Source of the DNA: Arcticibacterium sp047623945 | GTDB taxonomy: Bacteria > Bacteroidota > Bacteroidia > Cytophagales > Spirosomataceae | Reading direction: 5' to 3' | Assembly: GCA_047623945.1 (NCBI GenBank) | Contig: JBLHOT010000024.1 | Span: 1-44,541, forward strand | Length of the DNA: 44,541 nt | In this document: piece after piece, positions 33,718 through 41,600 of the stretch | How positions within the stretch are numbered: position 1 is the first letter of the stretch | Layout of the letters: each line of letters starts with the position of its first letter | The notes under the pieces: generated by a model | The model's database searches: none | What the model was told of the DNA's origin: nothing | The model's input: only the letters and a program-made list of their open reading frames with translations | Translations under genes and position numbers: made by a program

Positions 33718-35055
33718 TTGAGAATCGTCTTATACTTCATCATTGCATTATCTGTTTTTCATTCTGGATTTGCCCAAGAGATAAAGCATAAAAGCTTAGC
33801 ATCGTTTCTGGGTGACGGCCAAGTGAATGGAAAGAGTCGACTTTATTACATGGCAACTGATAATGCCTCTGGACTAAGTGATTATCATGGACTGGGTTTT
33901 GGAGCAGGTATAGGATTTACTAGTCCCACTTTTAAAGGTTTTTCTGTAGGCATGAGTGGCTATTTTATCCTCAATGCGTATTCTTCTGACTTCACTATTC
34001 CTGATTCTATTACTCAAAATCCCAACAGATATGAACTTGGCCTTTTTGATGTAACGGACCCAGAAAATAAATCAAACTTATACCGGCTAGAGGACCTTTG
34101 GATTCAGTACAAAAAAGACCATTTGAAATTACGCTATGGTCAATTTGTACCCAATTATTTATTCATAAACCCACAAGATGGACGTATGAGTCCAACGATG
34201 ACCAGAGGTTTTGAAGGAAATTGGCAAAAAGGAAAGTCAGCAGTGGTGGTCGCGTTTATACATGACATTTCACCCCGCTCTACCGTTAAATGGTATAATG
34301 TTTCCGAAACATTCGGGATTTACCCAAGCGGAAGAGCAGTAGATGGTTCAGCCTCAGATTACCAAGGAAATATTGACACAAAAGGCATATTTCTAGCAGA
34401 GTGGAATCAAAAAGTGGCAACTCAAACTTCCATAAAACTAGGTTCAATGTCTGTTTTAGGCGTTTTCCAAACATGGTATGCAAATATTAGTAGTTCCAAA
34501 AATGGTTGGACGGCTAATGCAATGGGTATCTATCAGCACGCCTTAAATCCAGAAACCAACCAGTCTTATTTTGTTTCGGGTGACAATTCCTTGGTTTTTA
34601 GTGGTCAAATAGCCAAAAAGATTAAAAGATGGCAAGCCAACATTAATTATACAAGAATAGCTAATAAAGGAAGGTTTTTAATGCCAAGAGAATGGGGTCG
34701 AGAGCCCTTTTACACCTTCTTGCCTCGTGAAAGAAATGAAGGATTAGCAGATACACATGCTGTCACAGTCCAAATAAAGAATGAAGTAAATAAAGAACTT
34801 TCATTCAATCTCGGCTTAGGCAAATATTGGCTTCCAAATCCTTTAGAAGCAAACAAAAACAAATATGCAATGCCTTCTTATAATCAATTAAATGTAGAGG
34901 CAAATTATTCCTTCACAGGTTGGCTCGAAGGAGCGAAAGTAAAAGCTCTTTTCGTCCGAAAAGAAGGAACTCAAGACAGTTTGGAGAACCCCAAATTTGT
35001 CTTTAACAAAGTGAATCTGAACATTTTAAATATCATTCTTAATTATAACTTTTAA
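33718..35055 (+). CDS. OprD-like outer-membrane porin
   Basis: Protein of 445 residues with a signal peptide ending in GFAQ and a TTG start 21 bp after the predicted transcript start. The mature part is rich in alternating strands and ends in a typical barrel strand, LNIILNYNF. The pattern SRLYYMATDNASGLSDYHGL and GFGAGIGFTSPTFKGFSVGM near the start resembles OprD-family porins, which take up small anions and amino acids. In this position it probably lets thiosulfate or another sulfur compound cross the outer membrane. The YeeE/YedE pair follows 11 bp later. Confidence 0.75.
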   Translation: MRIVLYFIIALSVFHSGFAQEIKHKSLASFLGDGQVNGKSRLYYMATDNASGLSDYHGLGFGAGIGFTSPTFKGFSVGMSGYFILNAYSSDFTIPDSITQNPNRYELGLFDVTDPENKSNLYRLEDLWIQYKKDHLKLRYGQFVPNYLFINPQDGRMSPTMTRGFEGNWQKGKSAVVVAFIHDISPRSTVKWYNVSETFGIYPSGRAVDGSASDYQGNIDTKGIFLAEWNQKVATQTSIKLGSMSVLGVFQTWYANISSSKNGWTANAMGIYQHALNPETNQSYFVSGDNSLVFSGQIAKKIKRWQANINYTRIANKGRFLMPREWGREPFYTFLPRERNEGLADTHAVTVQIKNEVNKELSFNLGLGKYWLPNPLEANKNKYAMPSYNQLNVEANYSFTGWLEGAKVKALFVRKEGTQDSLENPKFVFNKVNLNILNIILNYNF

Positions 35056-35066
35056 ACCACTAAAGT

Positions 35067-35633
35067 ATGCTTGAAATTTTAAGACAACCCTGGCCTTGGT
35101 ATGTAGCAGGTCCAATGATTGGACTAACGGTACCAATATTATTACTCATCGGAAATAAGTCATTAGGCATTTCCTCTTCATTAAGACACGTATGTGCCAT
35201 GTGCATTCCTGCAGGCATTAAGTTCTTTGATTATAATTGGCGAAAAGAAGTTTGGAACTTATTTTTTGCTCTTGGAATCATTGGAGGAGCATTTTTGGCT
35301 TCAAGTTATTTGGCTAATCCAAACCCAATTGAAATTGGCGATAGAACACATCAAGTTTTACTATCCTATGGTTTAACAGATTTTTCTGGATTCACTCCAA
35401 ATGAGATTTTTGGAACAGCCCAAATTCTAACACTTAAAGGTCTATTTTTTCTAGTGTTTGGTGGTTTTCTGGTGGGTTTTGGAACTCGTTATGCCGGCGG
35501 ATGTACTAGTGGGCATGCTATTATGGGCTTGTCTAATTTGCAATGGCCATCACTAATAGCCACATGCTGCTTCATGATAGGCGGTATCGCCATGACCTGG
35601 CTTATTTTACCAAACATTTTTAAACTATTCTAA
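35067..35633 (+). CDS. YeeE/YedE-family transporter, first half
   Basis: Inner-membrane protein of 188 residues with about four to five helices. The hallmark GFGTRYAGGCTSGHAIMG near 146-163 carries the conserved cysteine along which TsuA/YeeE relatives pass thiosulfate; RHVCAMCIPAG near 40-50 adds two more cysteines. In E. coli YeeE one polypeptide holds both halves; here the second half is the next gene, 5 bp away. They should form one two-subunit importer of thiosulfate or a sulfane compound. Confidence 0.88.
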   Translation: MLEILRQPWPWYVAGPMIGLTVPILLLIGNKSLGISSSLRHVCAMCIPAGIKFFDYNWRKEVWNLFFALGIIGGAFLASSYLANPNPIEIGDRTHQVLLSYGLTDFSGFTPNEIFGTAQILTLKGLFFLVFGGFLVGFGTRYAGGCTSGHAIMGLSNLQWPSLIATCCFMIGGIAMTWLILPNIFKLF

Positions 35634-35638
35634 AAGAT

Positions 35639-36130
35639 ATGAATACCAATACAGAATTATTAGAAAAAATACCCGAAGCTTGTGAAGCTCCAAATTCTTC
35701 AAAAGAAAAAGAGAATTTGGTATCGAATTTTAAGTATCTTTTAATAGGTGCCATGTTTGGAGTTGTTTTTATCAAAGGAGAAATAGTCTCCTGGTACAGA
35801 ATTCAAGAAATGTTCTTATTTGACAGTTTCCATATGTACGGAGTGATTGGCTCCGCCGTGATAACGGGTATAATATCTGTGTTCTTGATAAAGAAATTTA
35901 ATATTAAAACCATGTACGGCGAAGAAGTGATAATAAAGCCCAAAACATTCAACAAAGGCCAAATTTACGGAGGTTTGATTTTTGGACTTGGATGGGCTAT
36001 TACAGGAGCTTGCCCTGGACCGCTGTACGCACAAATTGGAGCTGGTTATATCGCCATAGTTGTTACGTTACTTTCAGCCATAGCGGGAGTTTGGATTTAC
36101 GGGCGTTTCCGCGATAAATTTCCAATGTAA
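35639..36130 (+). CDS. YeeE/YedE-family transporter, second half
   Basis: Inner-membrane protein of 163 residues with about four helices after a polar 30-residue N-terminus. GLIFGLGWAITGACPGPLYA near 112-131 is the second pore motif of the family and contributes the other conserved cysteine. It pairs with the gene just upstream. The next operon begins 85 bp later with its own Crp/Fnr-type site. Confidence 0.86.
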   Translation: MNTNTELLEKIPEACEAPNSSKEKENLVSNFKYLLIGAMFGVVFIKGEIVSWYRIQEMFLFDSFHMYGVIGSAVITGIISVFLIKKFNIKTMYGEEVIIKPKTFNKGQIYGGLIFGLGWAITGACPGPLYAQIGAGYIAIVVTLLSAIAGVWIYGRFRDKFPM

Positions 36131-36141
36131 ACTCTTCAGCT

Positions 36142-36187
36142 TTGTGACAAGCGTCACAAGTTCGGGGTATTTGAAGAGCTAAATTTG
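36142..36187 (+). promoter_or_regulatory. Crp/Fnr-type palindrome and -7 element of the TauE/CstB operon
   Basis: TTGTGAC-AAGC-GTCACAA (36142-36159) is a perfect palindrome with 7-bp arms. TAAATTTG (36180-36187) matches TAnnTTTG and ends 36.5 bp from its centre. Transcription would start near 36192, 23 bases before the ATG at 36215. Layout is the same as at 33646-33692. Confidence 0.75.
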
Positions 36188-36214
36188 TATTACAATATTT
36201 ACAAAAACGGATAA

Positions 36215-37009
36215 ATGACAGAAATAATAGGATATGCATTGGCCACAGTAATTGGCATTAGTTTAGGGCTAATAGGTGGTGGTGGTAGTATTTTAACATT
36301 ACCAATTTTGGTCTACCTTTTAGGAATTAATCCAGTTCTTAGTACAGCTTATTCTTTGTTCATAGTTGGTTCCACTTCGTTGGTAGGTTCTGTCAGCTAT
36401 ATGAAAAAGGGTTTAGTTAACTATAAGACAGCTATCATTTTTGCAATACCCTCTTTTATTGCGGTTTTTCTTACCAGAAAATATTTAATGCCTGCAATAC
36501 CGCAAGAGTTATTTAGTTTGGGCAGTTTCGTGGTAGACAAAGATTTGGGTATCATGGTACTTTTTGCCTTGGTAATGCTTATGGCATCTTATTCCATGAT
36601 AACAGATAATAAACCGGAAGCAGACGAAAACCAGGCACTTAAATATAACTACCCATTAATAGCTGCTGAAGGATTGGTTGTTGGAACTCTAACAGGTGTA
36701 GTCGGAGCTGGTGGAGGGTTTTTAATTATACCTGCCTTAGTATTATTGGTACGTCTGCCGATGAAAATGGCTGTAGGAACTTCACTTTTAATCATTGCCG
36801 CTAAGTCTCTCATAGGATTCATTGGTGATTTAGGAAATCAGGCAATTGATTGGAAATTCTTGATGATTTTTACAGGCCTTTCCATCATGGGAATTTTCGT
36901 AGGTACTTATTTAACCATATTTATACCTGGCGAAAAATTGAAGAAATCATTTGGTTGGTTCGTGCTGATTATGGCGGTTTATATACTGGTGAAGGAAATC
37001 ATATTGTAA
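36215..37009 (+). CDS. TauE/SafE (TSUP) sulfite exporter family protein
   Basis: Inner-membrane protein of 264 residues with about seven to eight helices. The two inverted repeats each carry the glycine-rich start of the family: GLIGGGGSILTLPILV near 18-33 and GVVGAGGGFLIIPALV near 159-175. TSUP members export sulfite, sulfoacetate and similar anions. Here it is 46 bp upstream of the persulfide dioxygenase-like gene, which would make sulfite, so removal of sulfite from the cell is the likely job. Confidence 0.88.
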   Translation: MTEIIGYALATVIGISLGLIGGGGSILTLPILVYLLGINPVLSTAYSLFIVGSTSLVGSVSYMKKGLVNYKTAIIFAIPSFIAVFLTRKYLMPAIPQELFSLGSFVVDKDLGIMVLFALVMLMASYSMITDNKPEADENQALKYNYPLIAAEGLVVGTLTGVVGAGGGFLIIPALVLLVRLPMKMAVGTSLLIIAAKSLIGFIGDLGNQAIDWKFLMIFTGLSIMGIFVGTYLTIFIPGEKLKKSFGWFVLIMAVYILVKEIIL

Positions 37010-37055
37010 ACTTAATTGAGATTTAAATAGTTATTAAATTAATAAATTCATTGAA

Positions 37056-38468
37056 ATGAAAATAGAACAAATATATACAGGATGCTTGGCTCAAGGGGCC
37101 TACTACATAGAAAGCGAAGGAGAAGTGGCTATCATAGATCCACTAAGAGAAGTAGATCCTTATCTTAAAAAGGCGGAAAAAGAAGGGGCTAGTATCAAGT
37201 ACATTTTTGAGACGCACTTTCATGCCGACTTCGTTTCTGGACACGTGGATTTGTCTAAAAAGTCAGGAGCTCCTATCGTCTTTGGACCAAATGCCAAAAC
37301 TGGCTTTGATGCCATTATTGCCACAGACCAACAGATCTTTGAACTTGGAAAAGTTAAAATAAAGGTGCTTCACACTCCTGGACACACCATGGAATCTACC
37401 TGTTATCTCTTAATAGATGAAAACGGAAAAGAAAAGGCTCTTTTCAGCGGTGATACTTTATTTATCGGTGATGTAGGAAGGCCAGATTTGGCTCAGAAGT
37501 CTGATTTAAGTATTCAAGATTTGGCAGGTTACCTTTTTGATTCTCTTAGAAAAAAAGTAATGACGCTTCCAGATGATGTGATTGTCTATCCTGCACATGG
37601 AGCGGGTTCTGCTTGTGGTAAAAACATGAGCAAAGAAACCACTGATATATTGGGCAATCAAAAACTGTTTAACTATGCACTTAGAGCAGACATGAGCAAA
37701 GAAGAGTTCATTGCCGAAGTAACTGACGGCCTCACTCCTCCTCCACAATATTTCCCAGAGAATGTGAGGATGAATAAAGAAGGTACCGAATCTATTGACA
37801 AAGTGATGGAAAGAGGAGCACAAGCCCTAAGTCCTATTGCTTTTGAAGCTGCGGCCAATGAAACTGGTGCGGTAGTGTTAGACACTCGAAATCCTTCAGA
37901 CTTTGGTTCTGGGTTTATTCCCAATTCTATCAACATTGGCCTTAATGGTCAATTTGCCCCTTGGGTAGGTGCTTTGATTCCTGATTTAAGGCAAGAAATC
38001 TTGCTGATTACAGAAGCTGGAAAAGAAGAAGAAACAGTTATTAGACTTGCTAGAGTAGGCTACGATAAGACCATAGGCTACTTAAAAGGTGGCATAGCGG
38101 CATGGAAAGCTTCTGGCTCAGAGGTCGATAGCATCCTGTCTATTGATGCGGTTGAGCTATCAAAAAGGATGCAGTCTGGAGGCGAAATAAACGTGATAGA
38201 CGTAAGAAGACCGAGCGAATATGAAGCCGAGCATGTAGAGGCTATCCCAAATTTCCCTTTGGATTACATCAATGATAACATGGCTGAACTAGACCGAAAC
38301 AAGACCTACACCGTTCATTGTGCCGGTGGCTACCGTTCTATGATAGCCTCTAGTATTCTCAAAGCCCGTGGTTTTGATGTGATAGATGTAACAGGAGGTT
38401 ATGCGGCCATTTCAAAATCTGAATTATTTAAGACCACAGTTTTTGTTTGTCCTTCTACGTTGAAGTAA
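37056..38468 (+). CDS. CstB-like persulfide dioxygenase with two rhodanese domains
   Basis: Cytoplasmic protein of 470 residues. Residues 1-245 form a metallo-beta-lactamase-type persulfide dioxygenase: His54, His56 and Asp58 in ETHFHADFVSGH, His110, Asp133 and His181. Residues about 263-355 are a rhodanese-like domain without a catalytic Cys (LLITEAGKEEE). Residues about 365-458 are a second rhodanese with Cys422 in VHCAGGYRSM. This matches CstB of Staphylococcus aureus, which turns persulfides into sulfite and then thiosulfate. A further cysteine, Cys465, is close to the end. It closes the sulfur island; a hairpin terminator follows. Confidence 0.9.
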   Translation: MKIEQIYTGCLAQGAYYIESEGEVAIIDPLREVDPYLKKAEKEGASIKYIFETHFHADFVSGHVDLSKKSGAPIVFGPNAKTGFDAIIATDQQIFELGKVKIKVLHTPGHTMESTCYLLIDENGKEKALFSGDTLFIGDVGRPDLAQKSDLSIQDLAGYLFDSLRKKVMTLPDDVIVYPAHGAGSACGKNMSKETTDILGNQKLFNYALRADMSKEEFIAEVTDGLTPPPQYFPENVRMNKEGTESIDKVMERGAQALSPIAFEAAANETGAVVLDTRNPSDFGSGFIPNSINIGLNGQFAPWVGALIPDLRQEILLITEAGKEEETVIRLARVGYDKTIGYLKGGIAAWKASGSEVDSILSIDAVELSKRMQSGGEINVIDVRRPSEYEAEHVEAIPNFPLDYINDNMAELDRNKTYTVHCAGGYRSMIASSILKARGFDVIDVTGGYAAISKSELFKTTVFVCPSTLK

Positions 38469-38478
38469 AACTTGAATC

Positions 38479-38620
38479 TTAAGAAGACATTAAAGGGCTG
38501 AACCATGAGGTTTGGTCCTTTTTCAAGTTTTTCATCAAGAACAAACCGAAGTACTCATTTTTCATCCATACCTTCACAATAGCTATCTCCTCTTCTTTAA
38601 AAGCATATAATTGATACAAC
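38479..38620 (-). pseudogene. 3' relic of a restriction-modification gene
   Basis: On the minus strand, a start-less open stretch reads LYQLYAFKEEEIAIVKVW near its beginning. This matches the end of the broken restriction-modification protein at 43169 (VYQLYDLTAEEIAIVEAG). At DNA level, 38577-38619 and the corresponding part of 43189-43240 share CACAATAGCTATCTCCTCT and most of the following 27 bases. It is the last trace of a second, related gene or of a duplication. The rest of the stretch is unrecognised. Confidence 0.6.
38492..38525 (+). terminator. terminator of the sulfur island
   Basis: AAAGG...AACC-ATGA-GGTT...CCTTTTT forms a stem with four central, mostly wobble, pairs and ends in a T run. 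It lies 23 bp past the CstB-like gene. Confidence 0.6.
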
Positions 38621-38649
38621 CAAAGACGAAAACATAAAACAATCGATAT

Positions 38650-39279
38650 ATGGAGACTTTAGACCGAAAAAAGCATTGGGAGCATATATACCAGACGAAA
38701 GAACTTAAAGATGTGAGCTGGTTTCAACCCACACCTAAAGCTTCGTTGGACTTCTTTAAACAATTTAATGTTGCAACTACAGCTAAAATCATTGATATCG
38801 GCGGTGGCGACAGTTTTTTAGTTGACCATTTACTCGACTTAGGTTATCAAGACATTTCAGTTCTCGATATTTCAGCCGTGGCCATTGACAGGGCAAAGCA
38901 AAGGCTAGGAAAACGAGCCAATAAAGTAAAATGGATAGTTGCAGACGCTGCGACCTTTATACCCTCAGAAAAATATGACTTTTGGCACGACAGAGCAGCC
39001 TTTCATTTTTTGACGGATGAGCAAGAAATCTCCAGTTATTTAGAAACGGCTCAACAGCATATTAATCCAACAGGTATTTTGGTAATCGGGACATTTTCTA
39101 AAGAAGGACCTGAAAAATGCAGTGGAATTGAAATCAAACAATATTCTGAAACGACAATGACCGATCGACTGAAAAAGTTATTTCAGAAAATAATTTGTGT
39201 AACAGTTGACCACAAGACACCTTTCGACACGATTCAAAGCTTTGTATTTTGCAGTTTTAGAAAGTTACAAACGGCTTGA
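38650..39279 (+). CDS. class I SAM-dependent methyltransferase
   Basis: Cytoplasmic protein of 209 residues. It opens with KKHWEHIYQTKELKDVSWFQ, typical of a branch of small methyltransferases, and has motif I IIDIGGGDSFLVDHLL near 47-62, SVLDIS for the acidic loop, and the later block YDFWHDRAAFHFLTDEQE near 109-126. The substrate is not known; members of this branch are found beside tellurite, thiol and sulfur genes. It follows the sulfur island but lies past its terminator and a relic, so it is probably transcribed separately. Confidence 0.87.
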   Translation: METLDRKKHWEHIYQTKELKDVSWFQPTPKASLDFFKQFNVATTAKIIDIGGGDSFLVDHLLDLGYQDISVLDISAVAIDRAKQRLGKRANKVKWIVADAATFIPSEKYDFWHDRAAFHFLTDEQEISSYLETAQQHINPTGILVIGTFSKEGPEKCSGIEIKQYSETTMTDRLKKLFQKIICVTVDHKTPFDTIQSFVFCSFRKLQTA

Positions 39280-39399
39280 ATAGGAACTGAAAAATAGAAG
39301 GGCAAATGTATACAAGTTGCATTATTAGCCGCCCCGCGAGATATTTGCTATTCAGTCTCATGGTGCAAAAAAAACTTGCAGTAATTTGTATTATCATTC

Positions 39400-40215
39400 T
39401 TATAATGGAATGAGCCCTACACGTCTAAAGAAGATTTCAGCTGCTTCAGATTGTATTTGGATGCGTCCTTTAGAAGGCTTTACGTGGCTTGCTTTATTTA
39501 CCATGATCCCATTAAGAAAGATAGTGATTTCATCACCTTTGACCTCACATTCCAAAAGGTTCCATTCTCCTGCTGGTTTTTCAACATCATTCATGCCTCT
39601 AAAATCGATCACATCACTCCAATTTGGGTCACGACCAAACCAGTTGATTCGATTTTCATTTATGGTCACCTTACGACCCTTAGGTTGAAAAACGAATGAA
39701 TTTCCCTGTTTTTTCTCTGCCACGGCACATGTAATTTCAAATTTATCGCTTCCATCACCTACCACAATGAAATCGCCGGTTCCTCCTTCAATTATTTGGC
39801 ATTCTATCGAGGTCATCCATATTCCCTGCTTGCTACCATCCTCTCCTTGTGAGTGTAATAAAATACCACTGTCTCTAGCGTTTTCCAGCCTTGGTGCGTG
39901 GGTTGCCTTACCCCATTTAAACTCCGTGATAAGCCGATAATCTTTATATTCTTTATCAGTAGTAATACAGCCCCATTCTTCTCCAGAAATCCGTATCATC
40001 CCATCTTGGACAGTAAAGACTTCCTTTGGGTCATTGTCACGGCCACGATTTTGAAGAAAAGTATACCATCCATCTAAATTTTTTCCATTAAACAATTCTA
40101 TTATAGCTTTTTTTACACCACTATCCCCATAAGTTGACGGTTGTTTAACTTGTGAAAAAGATATAGTGGAGTTGCCAAAAATCGCAAAAATAAATAACAA
40201 AATTGATTGCTTCAT
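39400..40215 (-). CDS. exported DUF1080 protein (3-keto-disaccharide hydrolase-like)
   Basis: Protein of 271 residues with a signal peptide ending in ISFSQ. The DUF1080 domain starts at LFNGKNLDGWYTFL near residue 42 and has KDYRLITEFKWG, DSGILLHSQG, GIWMTSIECQIIEGG and the final RIQIQSEAAEIFFRRV. It is the long form of the family, with the E-C-Q block seen in 3-keto-glycoside hydrolase candidates. It differs clearly from the short DUF1080 protein at 4053. Gfo/Idh/MocA and sugar-isomerase genes follow on the same strand upstream, a common set for 3-keto-sugar breakdown. Confidence 0.9.
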   Translation of the reverse strand: MKQSILLFIFAIFGNSTISFSQVKQPSTYGDSGVKKAIIELFNGKNLDGWYTFLQNRGRDNDPKEVFTVQDGMIRISGEEWGCITTDKEYKDYRLITEFKWGKATHAPRLENARDSGILLHSQGEDGSKQGIWMTSIECQIIEGGTGDFIVVGDGSDKFEITCAVAEKKQGNSFVFQPKGRKVTINENRINWFGRDPNWSDVIDFRGMNDVEKPAGEWNLLECEVKGDEITIFLNGIMVNKASHVKPSKGRIQIQSEAAEIFFRRVGLIPL

Positions 40216-40340
40216 ATGTTGAACATTTATCGTTTTAACTTATTAATATTAAGCACTTAACAGTAATGGGAAATTAGATGGCGATACTCAGTTATAACCC
40301 ATTTTAGCCAAAAATATAGGTTATCATCAGTCGTTATATC

Positions 40341-40475
40341 TTAAATAAACGATCGCTTCCACAAACTCATTTACGGTGGCGATACTTTATACTTCTGGGC
40401 CAATCCTGCAAAAGATTCTCGCCCTTCTAAAGCTACTTTTAACTTTGATGTATCCTGATAATTATCGGGATTCAT
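40341..40475 (-). pseudogene. IS3-family orfA transposase relic
   Basis: On the minus strand, a fragment of about 44 codons reads KLKVALEGRESFAGLAQKY, then KVSPP-stop-MSLWKRSFI, the helix-turn-helix start of an IS3-family OrfA (usual form VALEG...AQKYxVxPxQxxxWKxxF). An in-frame TAA interrupts it and the rest of the element, including orfB and the ends, is absent. It fills part of the 280-bp gap between the DUF1080 and Gfo/Idh/MocA genes. Confidence 0.65.
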
Positions 40476-40497
40476 CTGATCATTTATAGTTTCAAAT

Positions 40498-41421
40498 TTA
40501 ACTAATTAATACTTCGTCTAAAATAGTTTCACATAACTCGTGTGTTTTCCAAATATCTTCAATTGATTCAGGATTAAACGTTCTTTCTTCCACAACATTT
40601 ATCCATTTCTTAATCATATTCACAAACCCTCGTTTATGAAGTGTAGATTCCCAATCATTAAATTTCAACGTATTTTCTTTTTCATTTATGAAATGTGTTC
40701 CAGAATTTAAATTATTAATCACCCATTTATTCCCCTTCGTATAATATTCGATCCTTTCTTCAGTAATACCACTAACTCTATTCATTCCTCCTAGGAGAAG
40801 CGTTTCCCCTTGTTGCCACTGGACTTGAATGTTTTCTAATTTTTCGCTTTTGACCCTAGAAACAACATTTATATTATGAATTGCTCCCTTTCCTAAGAAA
40901 CGAAGACTATCAATTACATGTATAAAATCATCAAAAATAAAAACTCTTGGATCGCCGGCTAGGTCAACTCTATTTTTTTGCCATGATATTTGAATAGGGT
41001 TTGATTCTCCTGATAATGATTTAATTAGGGGAGCAAATCTTCTATTAAATCCTAGAAATAGGGGCAATCTGTTTTTTGAAGCTAGATCTAATATTCTTTC
41101 GGAGTCTTCTAGCGAATAGCTTAAAGGCTTATCTACAAAAACAGGAATTTTTGCTTTTAACAATGTTAATAAAATATGGACATGGCTTTCAGTTGAACTA
41201 TGAACCATTGCTGCATCTGGTTTTGTGCGTATTAGTTCATCTAAATTTGAATACGTTGTAGTTATTCTGAATTGATTTGAAAGTTTATTTAAAGTATCAG
41301 TATTTCTAGTACAAAGAATCAGGTCAATTTTCGAATGATTTGCTAAAATTGGCAAATAAGCTTTTTGAGCAATACTCCCTAATCCTATTACTGCGATTCT
41401 TATTTTTGATTTATTTGACAT
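40498..41421 (-). CDS. Gfo/Idh/MocA-family oxidoreductase
   Basis: Protein of 307 residues. Residues 7-120 form a Rossmann fold with IAVIGLGSIAQKAYLP and the conserved VDKP block (Lys98) that contacts cofactor and substrate. The C-terminal alpha/beta domain has FIFDDFIHVIDSLRFLG near 160-175, matching the D-x-x-x-H-x-x-D-like region of the family. It should oxidise a sugar or inositol-like substrate with NAD(P). No signal peptide. Neighbours encode DUF1080 and sugar-isomerase-like proteins. Confidence 0.88.
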   Translation of the reverse strand: MSNKSKIRIAVIGLGSIAQKAYLPILANHSKIDLILCTRNTDTLNKLSNQFRITTTYSNLDELIRTKPDAAMVHSSTESHVHILLTLLKAKIPVFVDKPLSYSLEDSERILDLASKNRLPLFLGFNRRFAPLIKSLSGESNPIQISWQKNRVDLAGDPRVFIFDDFIHVIDSLRFLGKGAIHNINVVSRVKSEKLENIQVQWQQGETLLLGGMNRVSGITEERIEYYTKGNKWVINNLNSGTHFINEKENTLKFNDWESTLHKRGFVNMIKKWINVVEERTFNPESIEDIWKTHELCETILDEVLIS

Positions 41422-41600
41422 ATAACGAATCTGAAAATTTCCTGATAATATCTATGTACTTGAGATTTGTTCACTTTGAATAACTGCCTTAATAAACGGT
41501 CATGTTCTAATGGCGTTTATTTTTTATTAGCAGAACATTTCAAGTCCTATGATTGCAAGATCATATGCATAATTATAAAAAAAAGCCTGCATACTTTTTG

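Noticed and set aside
39181..39215. TGTAACAGTTGACCACA as another Crp/Fnr-type site
   Set aside because: It lies inside the methyltransferase coding sequence, its second half is poor, and no -7 element follows at the right distance.
41490..41521. AATAAACG...CGTTTATT inverted repeat as a terminator
   Set aside because: The loop is 15 bases and the stem is AT-rich; it could be a weak terminator after the isomerase-like gene, but the case is not strong.
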